Notes: a model not told the origin generated them from the letters alone. DNA of 64,000 nt from Betaproteobacteria bacterium HGW-Betaproteobacteria-1 (GCA_002842435.1 PHCX01000002.1:124001-188000), one strand, 5' to 3'; positions 16,005 through 24,929 are shown, numbered from the stretch's first letter. Made by a program: numbers and translations.

Positions 16005-19000
16005 ATGTTAAAGGCAACGACAGTACAGGGGGTCAGGGAAAAGACGGGTACAGCTTTTCATGGCCCCACCCTTACCCGTTATTGTCTGACCGTCGCAGCT
16101 GTTGGCTTCCTGAGCTTTGGTGAGCCTGCCGAAGCAGCGCAGTTTGACTTTATAACGGATAACGGTGAAATGAATAATTCGTCGAACTGGGTTCTTCTCT
16201 TTGGCAGCGAATCAGATAGCCCCATTCCCGGGGAAGCTGATACAGCTTTTATAGATAGCGGCCGGACAGCCATTTTGGGCGACGGTTCTGATATGACCAT
16301 CAGGAGAGTCAGTATCGGTACTTTTTACGGCCCAGGCACGATGAACATACTTGATGGCTCCCTTAATGTGTCGTACCTTTTTTGGTTGGGAGAGGGTGAG
16401 TCAGGTGGTGGAGGCACCGTCACTGTGGATGGCAGCAGTGCTGCTATCAATGTCGCGCCAGCATCTTCATTTTTTCTTGGTTACAGCAATACTGGAAAGC
16501 TGACGATTTCCAATGGCGGACAGGTTAACTCCAGTGTGTACGTTAGGCTTGCCGAGAGAGAAACGGGCAGCGGGTGGCTCAATATCAATTCTGGCGCGGT
16601 GTTGCAGGCACCAAATATCATTGAAGGCGACGGCAATGGTACCGTCAACTTTGACGGCGGAGTACTACGGCTCACTGGCAACCAACCCATTTTATTCAAC
16701 GGTTTTGAAGCAGGCGATATTATCTTGAACGCTGGTGGCGGATTCATTGACACCAATGGATATAACGCTACTACATTTGTCGGGCTGCAAGGGACGGGGG
16801 GATTGACTAAACAAGGGGCTGGCACTCTCACCCTGGCTGGCACCAACACCTATTCCGGAGCCACGACTGTCGATGCCGGCACCCTTTCGGTCTCATCCGA
16901 CAGTAATCTCGGCACGGGTGACCTTACTCTCAATGGCGGCAATCTTGCGGTCACTGGCGCTACTACCATCGACAACGCCATCGCGCTCAGTTCGAGCGCT
17001 ACTGTCACCAACAGTGCCGATGTGACCCTTTCGGGAGTCATCTCTGGGACAGGGAGTCTAACAAAAGCGGGGGCAAACACCCTCACACTCTCTGGTACCA
17101 ACACCTATTCCGGCACCACGACTGTCGATGCCGGCACCCTTTCGGTCTCATCCGACAGTAATCTTGGCACGGGTGCGCTCACACTCAATGGCGGCAACCT
17201 TGCGGTCACTGGCGCTACTACCATCGACAACGCCATCGCGCTCAGTTCGAACGCTACTGTCACCAACAGCGCCGACGTGATCCTTTCGGGAGTCATCTCT
17301 GGGGCTGGGGAGTTAACAAAAGCGGGGGCAAACACCATCACACTCTCTGGTTCCAACACTTATAGCGGCGGCACAACCATCAGCGATGGCGTGTTGCAGG
17401 TTAGTGCGGATAACCAGTTAGGTTCGGGCACATTAACCCTGGACGGCGGCACCTTGCGTAACACGAGCTTTTACACTGAAACCAATGCCACAATACTGAA
17501 TACTGGCACCACAAGCACAATTGATGCCGCAAATACTTTGGCATATACCGGTGTTATCAGTGGTGACGGTAATTTAATTAAAACGGGTACGGGTGATTTA
17601 GCATTAATGGGAAATAACACCTATACCGGCACCACCACGATTTCTGCTGGCTTACTACAAATTGGCGCAGGCAGTACATCAGGCGCGATTGTCGGCGACA
17701 TCATCAACAATGCTGAACTTATCTTTTTCCGCTCTAATGACGATATCCATGCGGGCGATGTGTCAGGTACGGGACTCATTAGAAAATTTGGTTCAGGAAC
17801 AACTACCATTACTGGTGCACTGACACATACTGGCGGCACGATCATTGGTAATGGAGCCTTAGAGATTGGTAACGGCGGCAGCACTGGTTCGATTAGTGGC
17901 AACATCAACATCACCAATAACAGATCACTCATCTTTAATCGCTCTGACGCAGTGACCTTCGGTGACGTCATTAGTGGTACAGGATCGTTTACTCAGGCTG
18001 GCACAGGAAATACTAACCTCACCGGCATCAACACCTACAGCGGTGCTACTACCATCAATAGTGGCATCCTCTCGGTCAACGGCTCGATTGCCAATTCCAC
18101 CACCACAATTAATGCAGGCGGCACACTTGGCGGTACTGGCACAGTCGGTAGTGTCAACATCAATGGCGGCACACTGGCCCCCGGCAATTCCATCGGTACC
18201 TTGAACGTTGCGGGTAATGTCGACTTCAGTGCAGGTGGCACCTATGCCGTTGAAGTCAATGCGGCAGGCGCATCGGATTTGATCAATGCCACCGGCACGG
18301 CAACATTGACTAACGGCACGGTTTCCGTTCTGCCCGAAGCCGGCAACTACAACTTAAGCACCGACTACACCATCCTTACTGCCGCTGGCGGTTTGGGCGG
18401 TACCACATTCAACAGCGTCAGCTCCAGCTTGGCTTTCCTGACGCCGATGCTGTCTTATGATGCCAACAACGTCTTCCTCAATCTTACGCGTAACGATGTC
18501 AGTTTCTCTGCTGTAGCTGGTACGCCCAATCAAACTGCCGTGGGTACCGTTATCGACGAGCTCAACACCACCAACCCGGATAACATTCAGGACTTGCTCA
18601 ATAACCTGTTCATCCTCACCGCCGACGGTGCCAACCAGGCCTATGATTCCCTGAGTGGTGTACAGCACACCCACGGCAATCACATTGCCCTGCAATCCAT
18701 CAACCAGTTCAAGGGATTATTGTTCGACCGCATCCAGGGCAATAACCAGTTCCTCGCCCACGACGGTAAACTCATGCTGGCCTATAACGAAGCCGGCACC
18801 ATGAGTGATGCGGGCGCATCGTTGATTGATCGCAATGTGTCTCCACAACGCGGATGGTGGGTACGCGGTACAGGCAACTACGGTGAAATAGAAGATACGC
18901 GTAATGCGAGCGGCGCCCACTACAAGGCAGGCGGCGTGGCTGCCGGTATCGATCTTGATCTTGACGGGAAGCTCACTCTCGGTGGCGCTTTTGGCTATAC

Positions 19001-19676
19001 CCGCACTGACGCCGATGTCGCCAACGGCGGTCTGGATGTCGATAGCTACCAAGCCGCACTTTACGGCAGGCTCACACTCAGGGATGACTACTACCTGAGC
19101 GGCATGACCGGTGTTGGCTTTCACGACATGAAGGCCAACCGTCAGGTCACTGTGGGTCTCTTAAGCAACACCGCAGAAGCCGACTATGATGCCTGGACCG
19201 GCAATGTCGCTATCGAAGGCGGTCGCAAGCTCACATTCAATTCCAATACCAGCATCACCCCATTCGCAGGTCTCGAATATGCCCACATCAACCGTGACAG
19301 CTTCACCGAGAAAGATGGAGGTGTTGCCAATCTAAAAGTTAAGCAAGACAAGCAGGATTCACTACGTTCAGCTATCGGCGCACGCTTGACCCATAGCTGG
19401 AGCACCAATGGCACCCGCATCACCCCAACGGCAGAGCTTGCCTGGATACATGAATTCATGGAAGACGAATCGGGAATCAGAGCAGGCTTCGCTACTGCCC
19501 CCAGCGCCACCTTCAGCGTTGACGGCCCCGACCTTGACCGTGACAGGGCACGCCTGGCACTTGGCCTCAATGTACAACTCAGCCAAACCGCCGACCTCAA
19601 CCTGGGCTATCAGGGCGAGTACGCAGGCTCTGACGAACGTCACGATATCGCTGCCACCTTCAGGATGTTTTGGTAG
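16005..19676 (+). CDS. Large autotransporter (type Va) with passenger-associated repeats
   Basis: The 1223-residue protein starts with an extended signal peptide (about 45 residues, cleavage likely after EPAEAA). A long repetitive, Gly/Thr/Asn-rich beta-helical passenger follows, with several autotransporter repeats of the type GxGxLTKxGxGTLTLxGxNTYSGxTTxxxGxL (about residues 265-700), including two near-identical 85-residue units. The C-terminal beta-barrel runs from about residue 930 and ends in the aromatic FRMFW needed for outer-membrane insertion. No protease or enzymatic motif is evident in the passenger, so an adhesin or surface-structure role is inferred. An AraC-type gene lies directly upstream. 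Confidence 0.9.
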   Translation: MLKATTVQGVREKTGTAFHGPTLTRYCLTVAAVGFLSFGEPAEAAQFDFITDNGEMNNSSNWVLLFGSESDSPIPGEADTAFIDSGRTAILGDGSDMTIRRVSIGTFYGPGTMNILDGSLNVSYLFWLGEGESGGGGTVTVDGSSAAINVAPASSFFLGYSNTGKLTISNGGQVNSSVYVRLAERETGSGWLNINSGAVLQAPNIIEGDGNGTVNFDGGVLRLTGNQPILFNGFEAGDIILNAGGGFIDTNGYNATTFVGLQGTGGLTKQGAGTLTLAGTNTYSGATTVDAGTLSVSSDSNLGTGDLTLNGGNLAVTGATTIDNAIALSSSATVTNSADVTLSGVISGTGSLTKAGANTLTLSGTNTYSGTTTVDAGTLSVSSDSNLGTGALTLNGGNLAVTGATTIDNAIALSSNATVTNSADVILSGVISGAGELTKAGANTITLSGSNTYSGGTTISDGVLQVSADNQLGSGTLTLDGGTLRNTSFYTETNATILNTGTTSTIDAANTLAYTGVISGDGNLIKTGTGDLALMGNNTYTGTTTISAGLLQIGAGSTSGAIVGDIINNAELIFFRSNDDIHAGDVSGTGLIRKFGSGTTTITGALTHTGGTIIGNGALEIGNGGSTGSISGNINITNNRSLIFNRSDAVTFGDVISGTGSFTQAGTGNTNLTGINTYSGATTINSGILSVNGSIANSTTTINAGGTLGGTGTVGSVNINGGTLAPGNSIGTLNVAGNVDFSAGGTYAVEVNAAGASDLINATGTATLTNGTVSVLPEAGNYNLSTDYTILTAAGGLGGTTFNSVSSSLAFLTPMLSYDANNVFLNLTRNDVSFSAVAGTPNQTAVGTVIDELNTTNPDNIQDLLNNLFILTADGANQAYDSLSGVQHTHGNHIALQSINQFKGLLFDRIQGNNQFLAHDGKLMLAYNEAGTMSDAGASLIDRNVSPQRGWWVRGTGNYGEIEDTRNASGAHYKAGGVAAGIDLDLDGKLTLGGAFGYTRTDADVANGGLDVDSYQAALYGRLTLRDDYYLSGMTGVGFHDMKANRQVTVGLLSNTAEADYDAWTGNVAIEGGRKLTFNSNTSITPFAGLEYAHINRDSFTEKDGGVANLKVKQDKQDSLRSAIGARLTHSWSTNGTRITPTAELAWIHEFMEDESGIRAGFATAPSATFSVDGPDLDRDRARLALGLNVQLSQTADLNLGYQGEYAGSDERHDIAATFRMFW
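16850..17359 (+). repeat. Two tandem 255-bp copies inside the autotransporter gene
   Basis: Bases 16850-17104 and 17105-17359 are nearly identical in DNA and encode 85-residue units (beginning TNTYSG) that differ at only about seven residues. The exact in-frame period and high identity indicate a recent duplication and make copy-number change by recombination or slippage possible. Confidence 0.9.
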
Positions 19677-19891
19677 AGCGTACTATCTTGAAAGAGGAGC
19701 CCATGGGCTTTTCTTATTTCTCCACGGAGTCCTGCCAAGCTCGTCAAGATAGGAAGAAACGTGAGAGATAGTGCAGACATTGTGCAGAAATTTCTGCCCG
19801 GAGCTCAATTCTGAGGCGTTGGCTATATGAATCGGACAGTTCTGCCAAAGTTCGGTAATCAGCGTCAGTGACAGAAGCGATCGTATAAACG

Positions 19892-19920
19892 AAAATGGGC
19901 ACCGCATTGGTGCCCATTTT
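19892..19920. terminator. Bidirectional terminator between the autotransporter and tRNA-Arg
   Basis: A 12-bp stem (19892-19903 with 19909-19920, AAAATGGGCACC/GGTGCCCATTTT) with a GCATT loop carries T-rich ends on either strand. It can end the tRNA-Arg transcript and also readthrough from the autotransporter. The 215 bp between the autotransporter stop and this hairpin holds nothing else I can support. Confidence 0.85.
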
Positions 19921-19930
19921 AATATTTGAT

Positions 19931-20007
19931 TGGCGCGCCCGACAGGAGTCGAACCTGTGACCTTTGGCTTCGGAAACCAACACTCTATCCAACTGAGCTA
20001 CGGGCGC
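19931..20007 (-). tRNA. tRNA-Arg (anticodon CCG)
   Basis: Read on the minus strand, the 77-nt gene has acceptor arms GCGCCCG and CGGGCGC, D-arm with AGTTGGATAGAG, anticodon stem TTGGT/GCCAA with loop TTCCGAA (anticodon CCG, reading CGG), T-loop GTTCGACTC, G73 and an encoded CCA. Confidence 0.97.
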
Positions 20008-20030
20008 ACAAGAAACTGAACTAGCGGCGA

Positions 20031-20059
20031 ATTATAGCAAACGCCAATCAGCTTGTCCT
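20031..20059 (-). promoter_or_regulatory. tRNA-Arg promoter
   Basis: On the minus strand a perfect TATAAT (20031-20036) is preceded, with a 17-bp spacer, by AGGACA (20054-20059), which matches the last four bases of TTGACA. Confidence 0.7.
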
Positions 20060-20119
20060 TTTGTCTATTCGGCCTTATCAGTATAATCAGGGTTTCGCAA
20101 ACGTTTAGGCATTTTTATC

Positions 20120-20995
20120 ATGAGTGACCAGCACCACGAGTTCCCCAAAACCACTGTTTCCCAGGTTGTGCTAGCTACAGTTGGCGGCCTGTTGGCACCG
20201 CTTCTGGTGATTTTTTTGATTTTCAAATTAGTGATGGGTATCAATGATAGCCATATCCCGGATGAAGTGCCGGAAGTCGCGCAGGCCAAGGTTGAGGAAC
20301 GTATCGCTCCAGTTGCAGAGGTGGACGTGGTAGCTGTTGACGCAGTCAAGGTGACACTGTCTGGTGACGTGGTCTATCAGCAGAATTGTCTGGCTTGTCA
20401 CGGCAGTGGTGCGATGGGTGCGCCTATGTTCGGCGACAAGAATGCCTGGGCACCTCGCATTGCGCAGGGTTATGACACATTGCTCAAGCATGCGGTCGAA
20501 GGTATTCGCATGATGCCGGCTAAAGGCGGCAATGCAAATCTGAGTGATGCGGAAGTGGCGAACGCCGTGGTTTACATGGCGAATGAAGCCGGTGCCAAGT
20601 TTACAGCGCCGGCTGCTGATGCTCCGGTAGCTGTTGAAGAAGCAGCTCCTGCTCAAGCACCAGTTGAAGAAGCGCCGGCCGCCAAGACAGAATCCAAGCC
20701 GACGGAGGCGGCGGCTGTTGCTGCTGCGCCAGTAGCCAGTATTGGCAAGGCTGGAGAACAGACTTACCAGGCCGTATGTGCCATGTGCCATGGTTCTGGT
20801 CTGATGAATGCGCCAAAGCCGGGTGACAAGGATGCTTGGGCACCGCGTATCGCACAGGGCAAGGACACGCTGATTCAGCATGCCATCAACGGTATCCGCA
20901 TGATGCCTGCCAAGGGCGGCAATCCTTCTCTCAGCGATGATGAAGTTGCACAGACCGTGGTCTATATGGCTAACCAAAGCGGTGCGAATTTCTAG
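20120..20995 (+). CDS. Membrane-anchored diheme cytochrome c (c5-like)
   Basis: The 291-residue protein has one N-terminal membrane helix (about residues 18-41), a linker, a first c-type domain with heme motif Cys90-x2-Cys93-His94, an Ala/Pro/Glu-rich spacer (about residues 170-205) and a second c-type domain with Cys220-x2-Cys223-His224. Each domain has the GIRMMPAKGGN methionine-ligand loop and ends VVYMANxxGAxF; the two are so similar that an internal duplication is clear. It probably carries electrons in the periplasm, perhaps to the oxidase encoded upstream, though it is not in that operon. Confidence 0.92.
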   Translation: MSDQHHEFPKTTVSQVVLATVGGLLAPLLVIFLIFKLVMGINDSHIPDEVPEVAQAKVEERIAPVAEVDVVAVDAVKVTLSGDVVYQQNCLACHGSGAMGAPMFGDKNAWAPRIAQGYDTLLKHAVEGIRMMPAKGGNANLSDAEVANAVVYMANEAGAKFTAPAADAPVAVEEAAPAQAPVEEAPAAKTESKPTEAAAVAAAPVASIGKAGEQTYQAVCAMCHGSGLMNAPKPGDKDAWAPRIAQGKDTLIQHAINGIRMMPAKGGNPSLSDDEVAQTVVYMANQSGANF

Positions 20996-21014
20996 TTTCA
21001 GATCCGACAATCCC

Positions 21015-21045
21015 GGCCGGCCGTTCTGGCCGGCTGTAATTTTTC
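21015..21045 (+). terminator. Likely terminator after the diheme cytochrome c gene
   Basis: GGCCGGCC (21015-21022) pairs with GGCCGGCT (21028-21035) around a GTTCT loop, followed by GTAATTTTT. The T-run is offset by four bases, so termination may be partial; it lies 12 bp before apaH. Confidence 0.6.
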
Positions 21046-21056
21046 TCACATAAGTC

Positions 21057-21881
21057 ATGGCAACCTACGCAATCGGCGACATTCAGGGTTGCTTTCATTC
21101 ATTCCGGAACCTGTTGAAGCTAATCGGGTTTCAACCCGAGTCAGACTGCCTTTGGTTGGTCGGCGACATCATCAATCGTGGTTCTGCTTCGTTGGAGATG
21201 TTGCGCTGGGCCTATGAACATCAGGATGTTCTGGTCATGGTGCAGGGCAATCATGATCTACATACACTTGCGGTCGCCGAAGGTTACGTGCCTCAGCACA
21301 AAAGCGATACGCTGCAGCCATTGCTGGATGCACCCGATGCTGACCGGCTCTTGACCTGGCTGCGGCATCAACCGCTTGTTCACCAGACACAAGGGTTCCT
21401 GATGGTGCATGCAGGCTTGTTGCCTCAATGGAGTGCCGAGGATGCGCTGCGCTTGGCGGGCGAGGTGGAGTCGGCGTTAAGAGGTGCCAATTATCGCGAC
21501 TATCTCGCCCAGATGTACGGCAATCAGCCGCTGCAATGGCATGAGTCGCTACAGGGCATGGATAGATTGCGTTTGATCACCAATGTCATGACACGTATCC
21601 GTACCTGCACGCCTGCGGGTAAGATGAATCTCAAGTTCTCCGGCACTCTGGCTGATATTCCGGCCGGCTATCTGCCATGGTTCGATGTGCCGGACAGGAA
21701 ATCTGCCGACACGACGATAGTATTCGGCCATTGGTCGGCGCTGGGCCTGCGACAGCGGCCTAATCTTTATGCGCTGGATACGGGTTGCCTGTGGGGTGGA
21801 AAGTTGACCGCCATGCGATTGGAAGATCAAGCAATCTATCAGGTACCATGCGCCGCGGAAGACTCACCGCTGCAGATTTGA
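21057..21881 (+). CDS. apaH: Symmetrical bis(5'-nucleosyl)-tetraphosphatase
   Basis: ApaH hydrolyses Ap4A to two ADP and is a calcineurin-type metallophosphatase of the cytoplasm. The 274-residue protein has the standard length and metal-binding motifs: GDIQGCF (residues 7-13), GDIINRG near residue 37 and GNHDLH near residue 63, plus VHAGLLPQWS and GHWSALGL further on. In the second motif the usual GDLVNRG is slightly changed to GDIINRG, which is conservative. Its 3' end overlaps the end of the convergent acyltransferase gene by 18 bp. Confidence 0.95.
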   Translation: MATYAIGDIQGCFHSFRNLLKLIGFQPESDCLWLVGDIINRGSASLEMLRWAYEHQDVLVMVQGNHDLHTLAVAEGYVPQHKSDTLQPLLDAPDADRLLTWLRHQPLVHQTQGFLMVHAGLLPQWSAEDALRLAGEVESALRGANYRDYLAQMYGNQPLQWHESLQGMDRLRLITNVMTRIRTCTPAGKMNLKFSGTLADIPAGYLPWFDVPDRKSADTTIVFGHWSALGLRQRPNLYALDTGCLWGGKLTAMRLEDQAIYQVPCAAEDSPLQI

Positions 21882-22625
21882 ATTGCCGATGATGATCTCC
21901 CTGGTCATCGAAGTCAGGTTTCTGCGGTCATAATCGGCTGCATTGATCGGCTCGGCAAACCTCAGTACCACCGTTGCCTGCTTTTGCCGTATGACATTGC
22001 GCATCGATTCGATCAGGCTCATCTCCCCCCAGTAGGACATTTCCGTATTGATCCCATCTTCCGCATCTGGATAGTGGATGCTGAACGGACGCACTTCGGA
22101 AGTGGCTTCTATCGCAGCCTGTAGCAGGCTGCTTTTGAACGGTTTGATCTCGGTGCCATCTGTGGTCGTGCCTTCCGGGAAAAAGCAGATGCAGTCGCCA
22201 GCTTGCAGCGCTTTTCTGGTGGTGTCGACAATCTTGCCGGCTTCGTGGCGTTTTTCCCGATCAATGAACAGGGTGTTCACGCGCGTGGCAAAAAAGCCGA
22301 ATACCGGCCATTGCCTGATCTCGGACTTGGCGATGAATCTGGTGGTGTGAACGCTGTTCAGCGCGTGGATATCGACCCAGGAAATATGATTGGCCACAAA
22401 CATGGTGTTGCGTAGTGCTTGCTGCGGTACAACGCCTTCAGCGACCACCCTGATATTTAGCAAGTTTAGCAGTGAAGCCGACCAGCGGCTGATTGCACGG
22501 TTGCGTTGTTGTGGGTCGAGTCTGGGCAGAATGATAGCGGCAACAAAAACGCCGTATAGCGTGTGTAACGCCATACGGCTTGTGCGGAACAGTTGGGTGG
22601 GTATGGAGGCGTGTTTTTTCTGCAA
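21864..22625 (-). CDS. olsA: 1-acyl-glycerol-phosphate/lyso-ornithine lipid O-acyltransferase (PlsC family, OlsA-like)
   Basis: PlsC-type acyltransferases carry the HxxxxD motif, here HISWVD near residue 80, and a second motif FPEGTT near residue 151, both present. The 253-residue protein has a hydrophobic N-terminal segment for membrane association. It starts 2 bp after the olsB-like gene on the same strand. In ornithine-lipid synthesis OlsB makes the lyso-lipid and OlsA adds the second fatty acid, so the pairing supports OlsA rather than the general phosphatidate enzyme. Sequence alone cannot exclude the latter. Confidence 0.82.
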   Translation of the reverse strand: MQKKHASIPTQLFRTSRMALHTLYGVFVAAIILPRLDPQQRNRAISRWSASLLNLLNIRVVAEGVVPQQALRNTMFVANHISWVDIHALNSVHTTRFIAKSEIRQWPVFGFFATRVNTLFIDREKRHEAGKIVDTTRKALQAGDCICFFPEGTTTDGTEIKPFKSSLLQAAIEATSEVRPFSIHYPDAEDGINTEMSYWGEMSLIESMRNVIRQKQATVVLRFAEPINAADYDRRNLTSMTREIIIGNSNLQR

Positions 22626-22627
22626 GG

Positions 22628-23377
22628 TTATTTCATGAAATGGCTGGCATAACGCCGGTTGAGTCTCGATAAAGGTAACATAATCAGCATGTCCGCGGTA
22701 TTGAAATCAGGGTCCCATGCCGGTTCGCCACAGATATAGGCGCCGAGTCGCAGATAGCCTTTGATCAGAGGCGGGCAGGGTACTGCTGCTGATGAATCAA
22801 GCCCGTCCAGAGGCAGTGGGCAGCGCGGAAACACACGATATTCCGGAGGTGACAGGTGGCTGTCCTGCAACCGCCGGTAGAGGCTGGCTGCCATGTGGCC
22901 ACCGTCGGCCATGCCTACGCTGCCACAGCCTATCATGTATTCATAGCGGTTCATTTGCATGTATTTGGCCAGGCCAGCCCAGAGCAGGGTGATGGTGCCA
23001 CCATGCCGATAATCAGGATGTACGCAGGCGCGGCCGACTTCTACCGTGCGGTCAAACAGATGCGCCAGACGACTGAGGTCGAATTCGCCGGCCGAATAGT
23101 AGCCACCGGCTTCGTTCGCCATGGCTGGGCTCAATATGCGGTAGGTGCCGACCACTTCGTTGCTGTTGCTTTCGCGGATCAGAAGGTGATCACAAAAGGC
23201 ATCGAAACCGTCGCGATCGTAGCCGTCTCTGCTAGTCAGGCGTGCACCCATTTCCTCGGCAAATACCTTGTAACGCAAGCGTTGCGCCTCTGCGACTTCT
23301 GAAGGGTTACGGGCAAAACTGAAGCTGAGATGGCTTGGCTCCTGGGCCAAGTCGAGCGAAACACGCTGTTCTAGCAT
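22628..23377 (-). CDS. olsB: Ornithine-acyl-ACP N-acyltransferase (OlsB-like, GNAT fold)
   Basis: OlsB forms lyso-ornithine lipid from ornithine and a 3-hydroxyacyl-ACP. The 249-residue protein shows the family signatures EVAEAQRLRYKVFAEEMGA near the N-terminus, ELGRACVHPDYR-like VEVGRACVHPDYRHGGTITL in the middle and PPLIKGYLRLGAYICGEPAWD near the end, typical of OlsB and the related 'hemolysin-like' GNAT proteins. It directly precedes the olsA-like gene with 2 bp between, so the two form an ornithine-lipid operon, a phosphate-free membrane lipid useful when phosphate is short. Confidence 0.85.
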   Translation of the reverse strand: MLEQRVSLDLAQEPSHLSFSFARNPSEVAEAQRLRYKVFAEEMGARLTSRDGYDRDGFDAFCDHLLIRESNSNEVVGTYRILSPAMANEAGGYYSAGEFDLSRLAHLFDRTVEVGRACVHPDYRHGGTITLLWAGLAKYMQMNRYEYMIGCGSVGMADGGHMAASLYRRLQDSHLSPPEYRVFPRCPLPLDGLDSSAAVPCPPLIKGYLRLGAYICGEPAWDPDFNTADMLIMLPLSRLNRRYASHFMK

Positions 23378-23459
23378 TTGATCTTCCTTGACTGAATTTA
23401 GACGAGGAAGACTTTACGAATTTATGGTGACAGGATGGTTACAACAAGTTGAAGTTTCG

Positions 23460-23482
23460 GTGACTGCTCGCGGAGCAGCCAC
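23460..23482 (-). terminator. Hairpin downstream of the SlyB-like gene
   Basis: Arms 23460-23469 and 23473-23482 (GTGACTGCTC with GAGCAGCCAC) pair over 10 bp with one wobble. No T-run follows on the minus strand, so this is a weak terminator or a message-protecting hairpin. Confidence 0.4.
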
Positions 23483-23504
23483 TGTGCCGGAGAGATTTGA
23501 AATC

Positions 23505-23957
23505 TTAATGCGTTACCCGGGTTGTGCCGCCGGACTCGACCAGACGCACGCGTTCACCTGGATGGAACTGCTCATCGGCTTCCTGCACAACTGCAAGCAT
23601 TGTGCCGTTGTCGAGTTTGACCGTGATCTCGAGGCCATCTTTTCTGGTGATGCCTTCTTCTGCAGCTGCACCTGCCAGGCCACCAACGACTGCACCGACA
23701 ACAGCGGCTGCAGCCGAGCCCCGGCCATGTCCTATCGTGCTGCCGGCGATACCGCCTACGGCGCCACCGGCGACTGTGCCGATGGGCGTCTTGGTGCCTT
23801 CGATTCTGACCAGACGCACGCTTTCTACAACACCCATGCGTACGGTTTGCGTCTTGCGAGCTTCATCACGACTGTAAACGCTGCCGGATTGTGAGCTGGC
23901 GCAGGCAGCGAGGAAGACTGACAGTGTCAGAAGAACGAGTAAGCGACTGATTTTCAT
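23505..23957 (-). CDS. SlyB-like glycine-zipper outer-membrane lipoprotein
   Basis: The 150-residue protein has a lipoprotein signal peptide with lipobox LAAC (Cys19), a short linker, and a glycine-zipper two-helix segment (GTVAGGAVGGIAGSTIGHG through VVGAVVGGLAGAAAEEG, about residues 60-100), followed by a small C-terminal domain with LVESGGTTRV. This is the SlyB/Pcp layout; such proteins stabilise the outer membrane. The neighbours do not specify the role further. The start is supported by a GCAGGAG site just upstream. Confidence 0.88.
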   Translation of the reverse strand: MKISRLLVLLTLSVFLAACASSQSGSVYSRDEARKTQTVRMGVVESVRLVRIEGTKTPIGTVAGGAVGGIAGSTIGHGRGSAAAAVVGAVVGGLAGAAAEEGITRKDGLEITVKLDNGTMLAVVQEADEQFHPGERVRLVESGGTTRVTH

Positions 23958-23987
23958 GATGTAACTCCTGCTTGTTAGGAAAAATAC

Positions 23988-24929
23988 TTAACCCAGGTTG
24001 ATCTTTTCGTTAAAGGCCTTCTCGTACCTGGCCTCGATTTCATGGCGGCTGGGCTGGTGGTTCTGACCGCCGCGGCTGGCAATCTTGATGGCACCCATGA
24101 CGGCAGCCAGTTTGCCACTCTGCAACCAATCCCAACCGTTCGAAATCCCGTAGAGCAGGCCGGCACGGTAGGCATCGCCACAACCGGTCGGATCAACCAG
24201 TGCATCTGCAGCAACGCATGGCACCTCGATGCGTTGACCATCGGCATGGATGGTCGAGCCCTTGGCACCCTGGGTGACAATCAGCGCCTTCACTTTGGCG
24301 GCCAATGCTTCGAGCGTTAGATTGGTCTTTTCCTGCATTAGTTGCGCTTCGTAGTCGTTAACGGCGAGATAGTCGGCTTTTTCGATGAAGTCCAGCAGTT
24401 CCTGACCTGAGAACATCGGCAGCCCCTGACCCGGATCGAACAGGAAAGGAATACCGGCCTCCACGCATTCGCGTGCATGCAGGAACATGCCGTCGCGGCC
24501 GTCCGGAGCGATGATGGCGAGCGATACGTCTTGCGCGTCCTTGACGCTATTGAGGTGCGCTTGTTGCATGGCACCCGGATGGAAGGCGGTAATCTGGTTG
24601 TCGTCGAGGTCGGTGGTGATGAAGGCCTGTGCCGTATAGCTGTCATCAATCGTCTTGATATGGCGGTCGCTGATGTCGTTCTGCTTCAGCCATTGCGTGT
24701 AGGTTGCAAAATCGTTGCCGGCCGTCGCCATGATCAGTGGTTTGCCGTTGAGCAGTTGCAGGTTGTAGGCGATATTACCGGCCGTGCCGCCGAATTCGCG
24801 TCGCATTTCCGGCACGAAGAAGCAGACGTTCAGTATGTGCAGTTTTTCCGGAAGCAGGTGGTTCTTGAATTGGTCCTGGAACACCATGATGGTGTCAAAG
24901 GCGAGGGAGCCGCAGATTAGAGTGTTCAT
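23988..24929 (-). CDS. PfkB-family carbohydrate kinase, adenosine-kinase-like
   Basis: The 313-residue protein carries ribokinase-family motifs: the N-terminal CGSLAFDTIM strand, EFGGTAGNIAYNL (glycine-rich substrate motif) and the C-terminal VDPTGCGDAYRAGLLYG with the catalytic aspartate. It phosphorylates a sugar or nucleoside; its closest resemblance is to the adenosine-kinase-like proteins common in betaproteobacteria. The substrate cannot be fixed from sequence. It lies 30 bp upstream of the SlyB-like gene on the same strand. Confidence 0.85.
   Translation of the reverse strand: MNTLICGSLAFDTIMVFQDQFKNHLLPEKLHILNVCFFVPEMRREFGGTAGNIAYNLQLLNGKPLIMATAGNDFATYTQWLKQNDISDRHIKTIDDSYTAQAFITTDLDDNQITAFHPGAMQQAHLNSVKDAQDVSLAIIAPDGRDGMFLHARECVEAGIPFLFDPGQGLPMFSGQELLDFIEKADYLAVNDYEAQLMQEKTNLTLEALAAKVKALIVTQGAKGSTIHADGQRIEVPCVAADALVDPTGCGDAYRAGLLYGISNGWDWLQSGKLAAVMGAIKIASRGGQNHQPSRHEIEARYEKAFNEKINLG

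Noticed and set aside
16850-17359. Possible CRISPR-like or satellite array, with matching 84-residue antisense frames
   Set aside because: The periodicity comes from two in-frame 255-bp passenger repeats; there are no short direct repeats with unique spacers.
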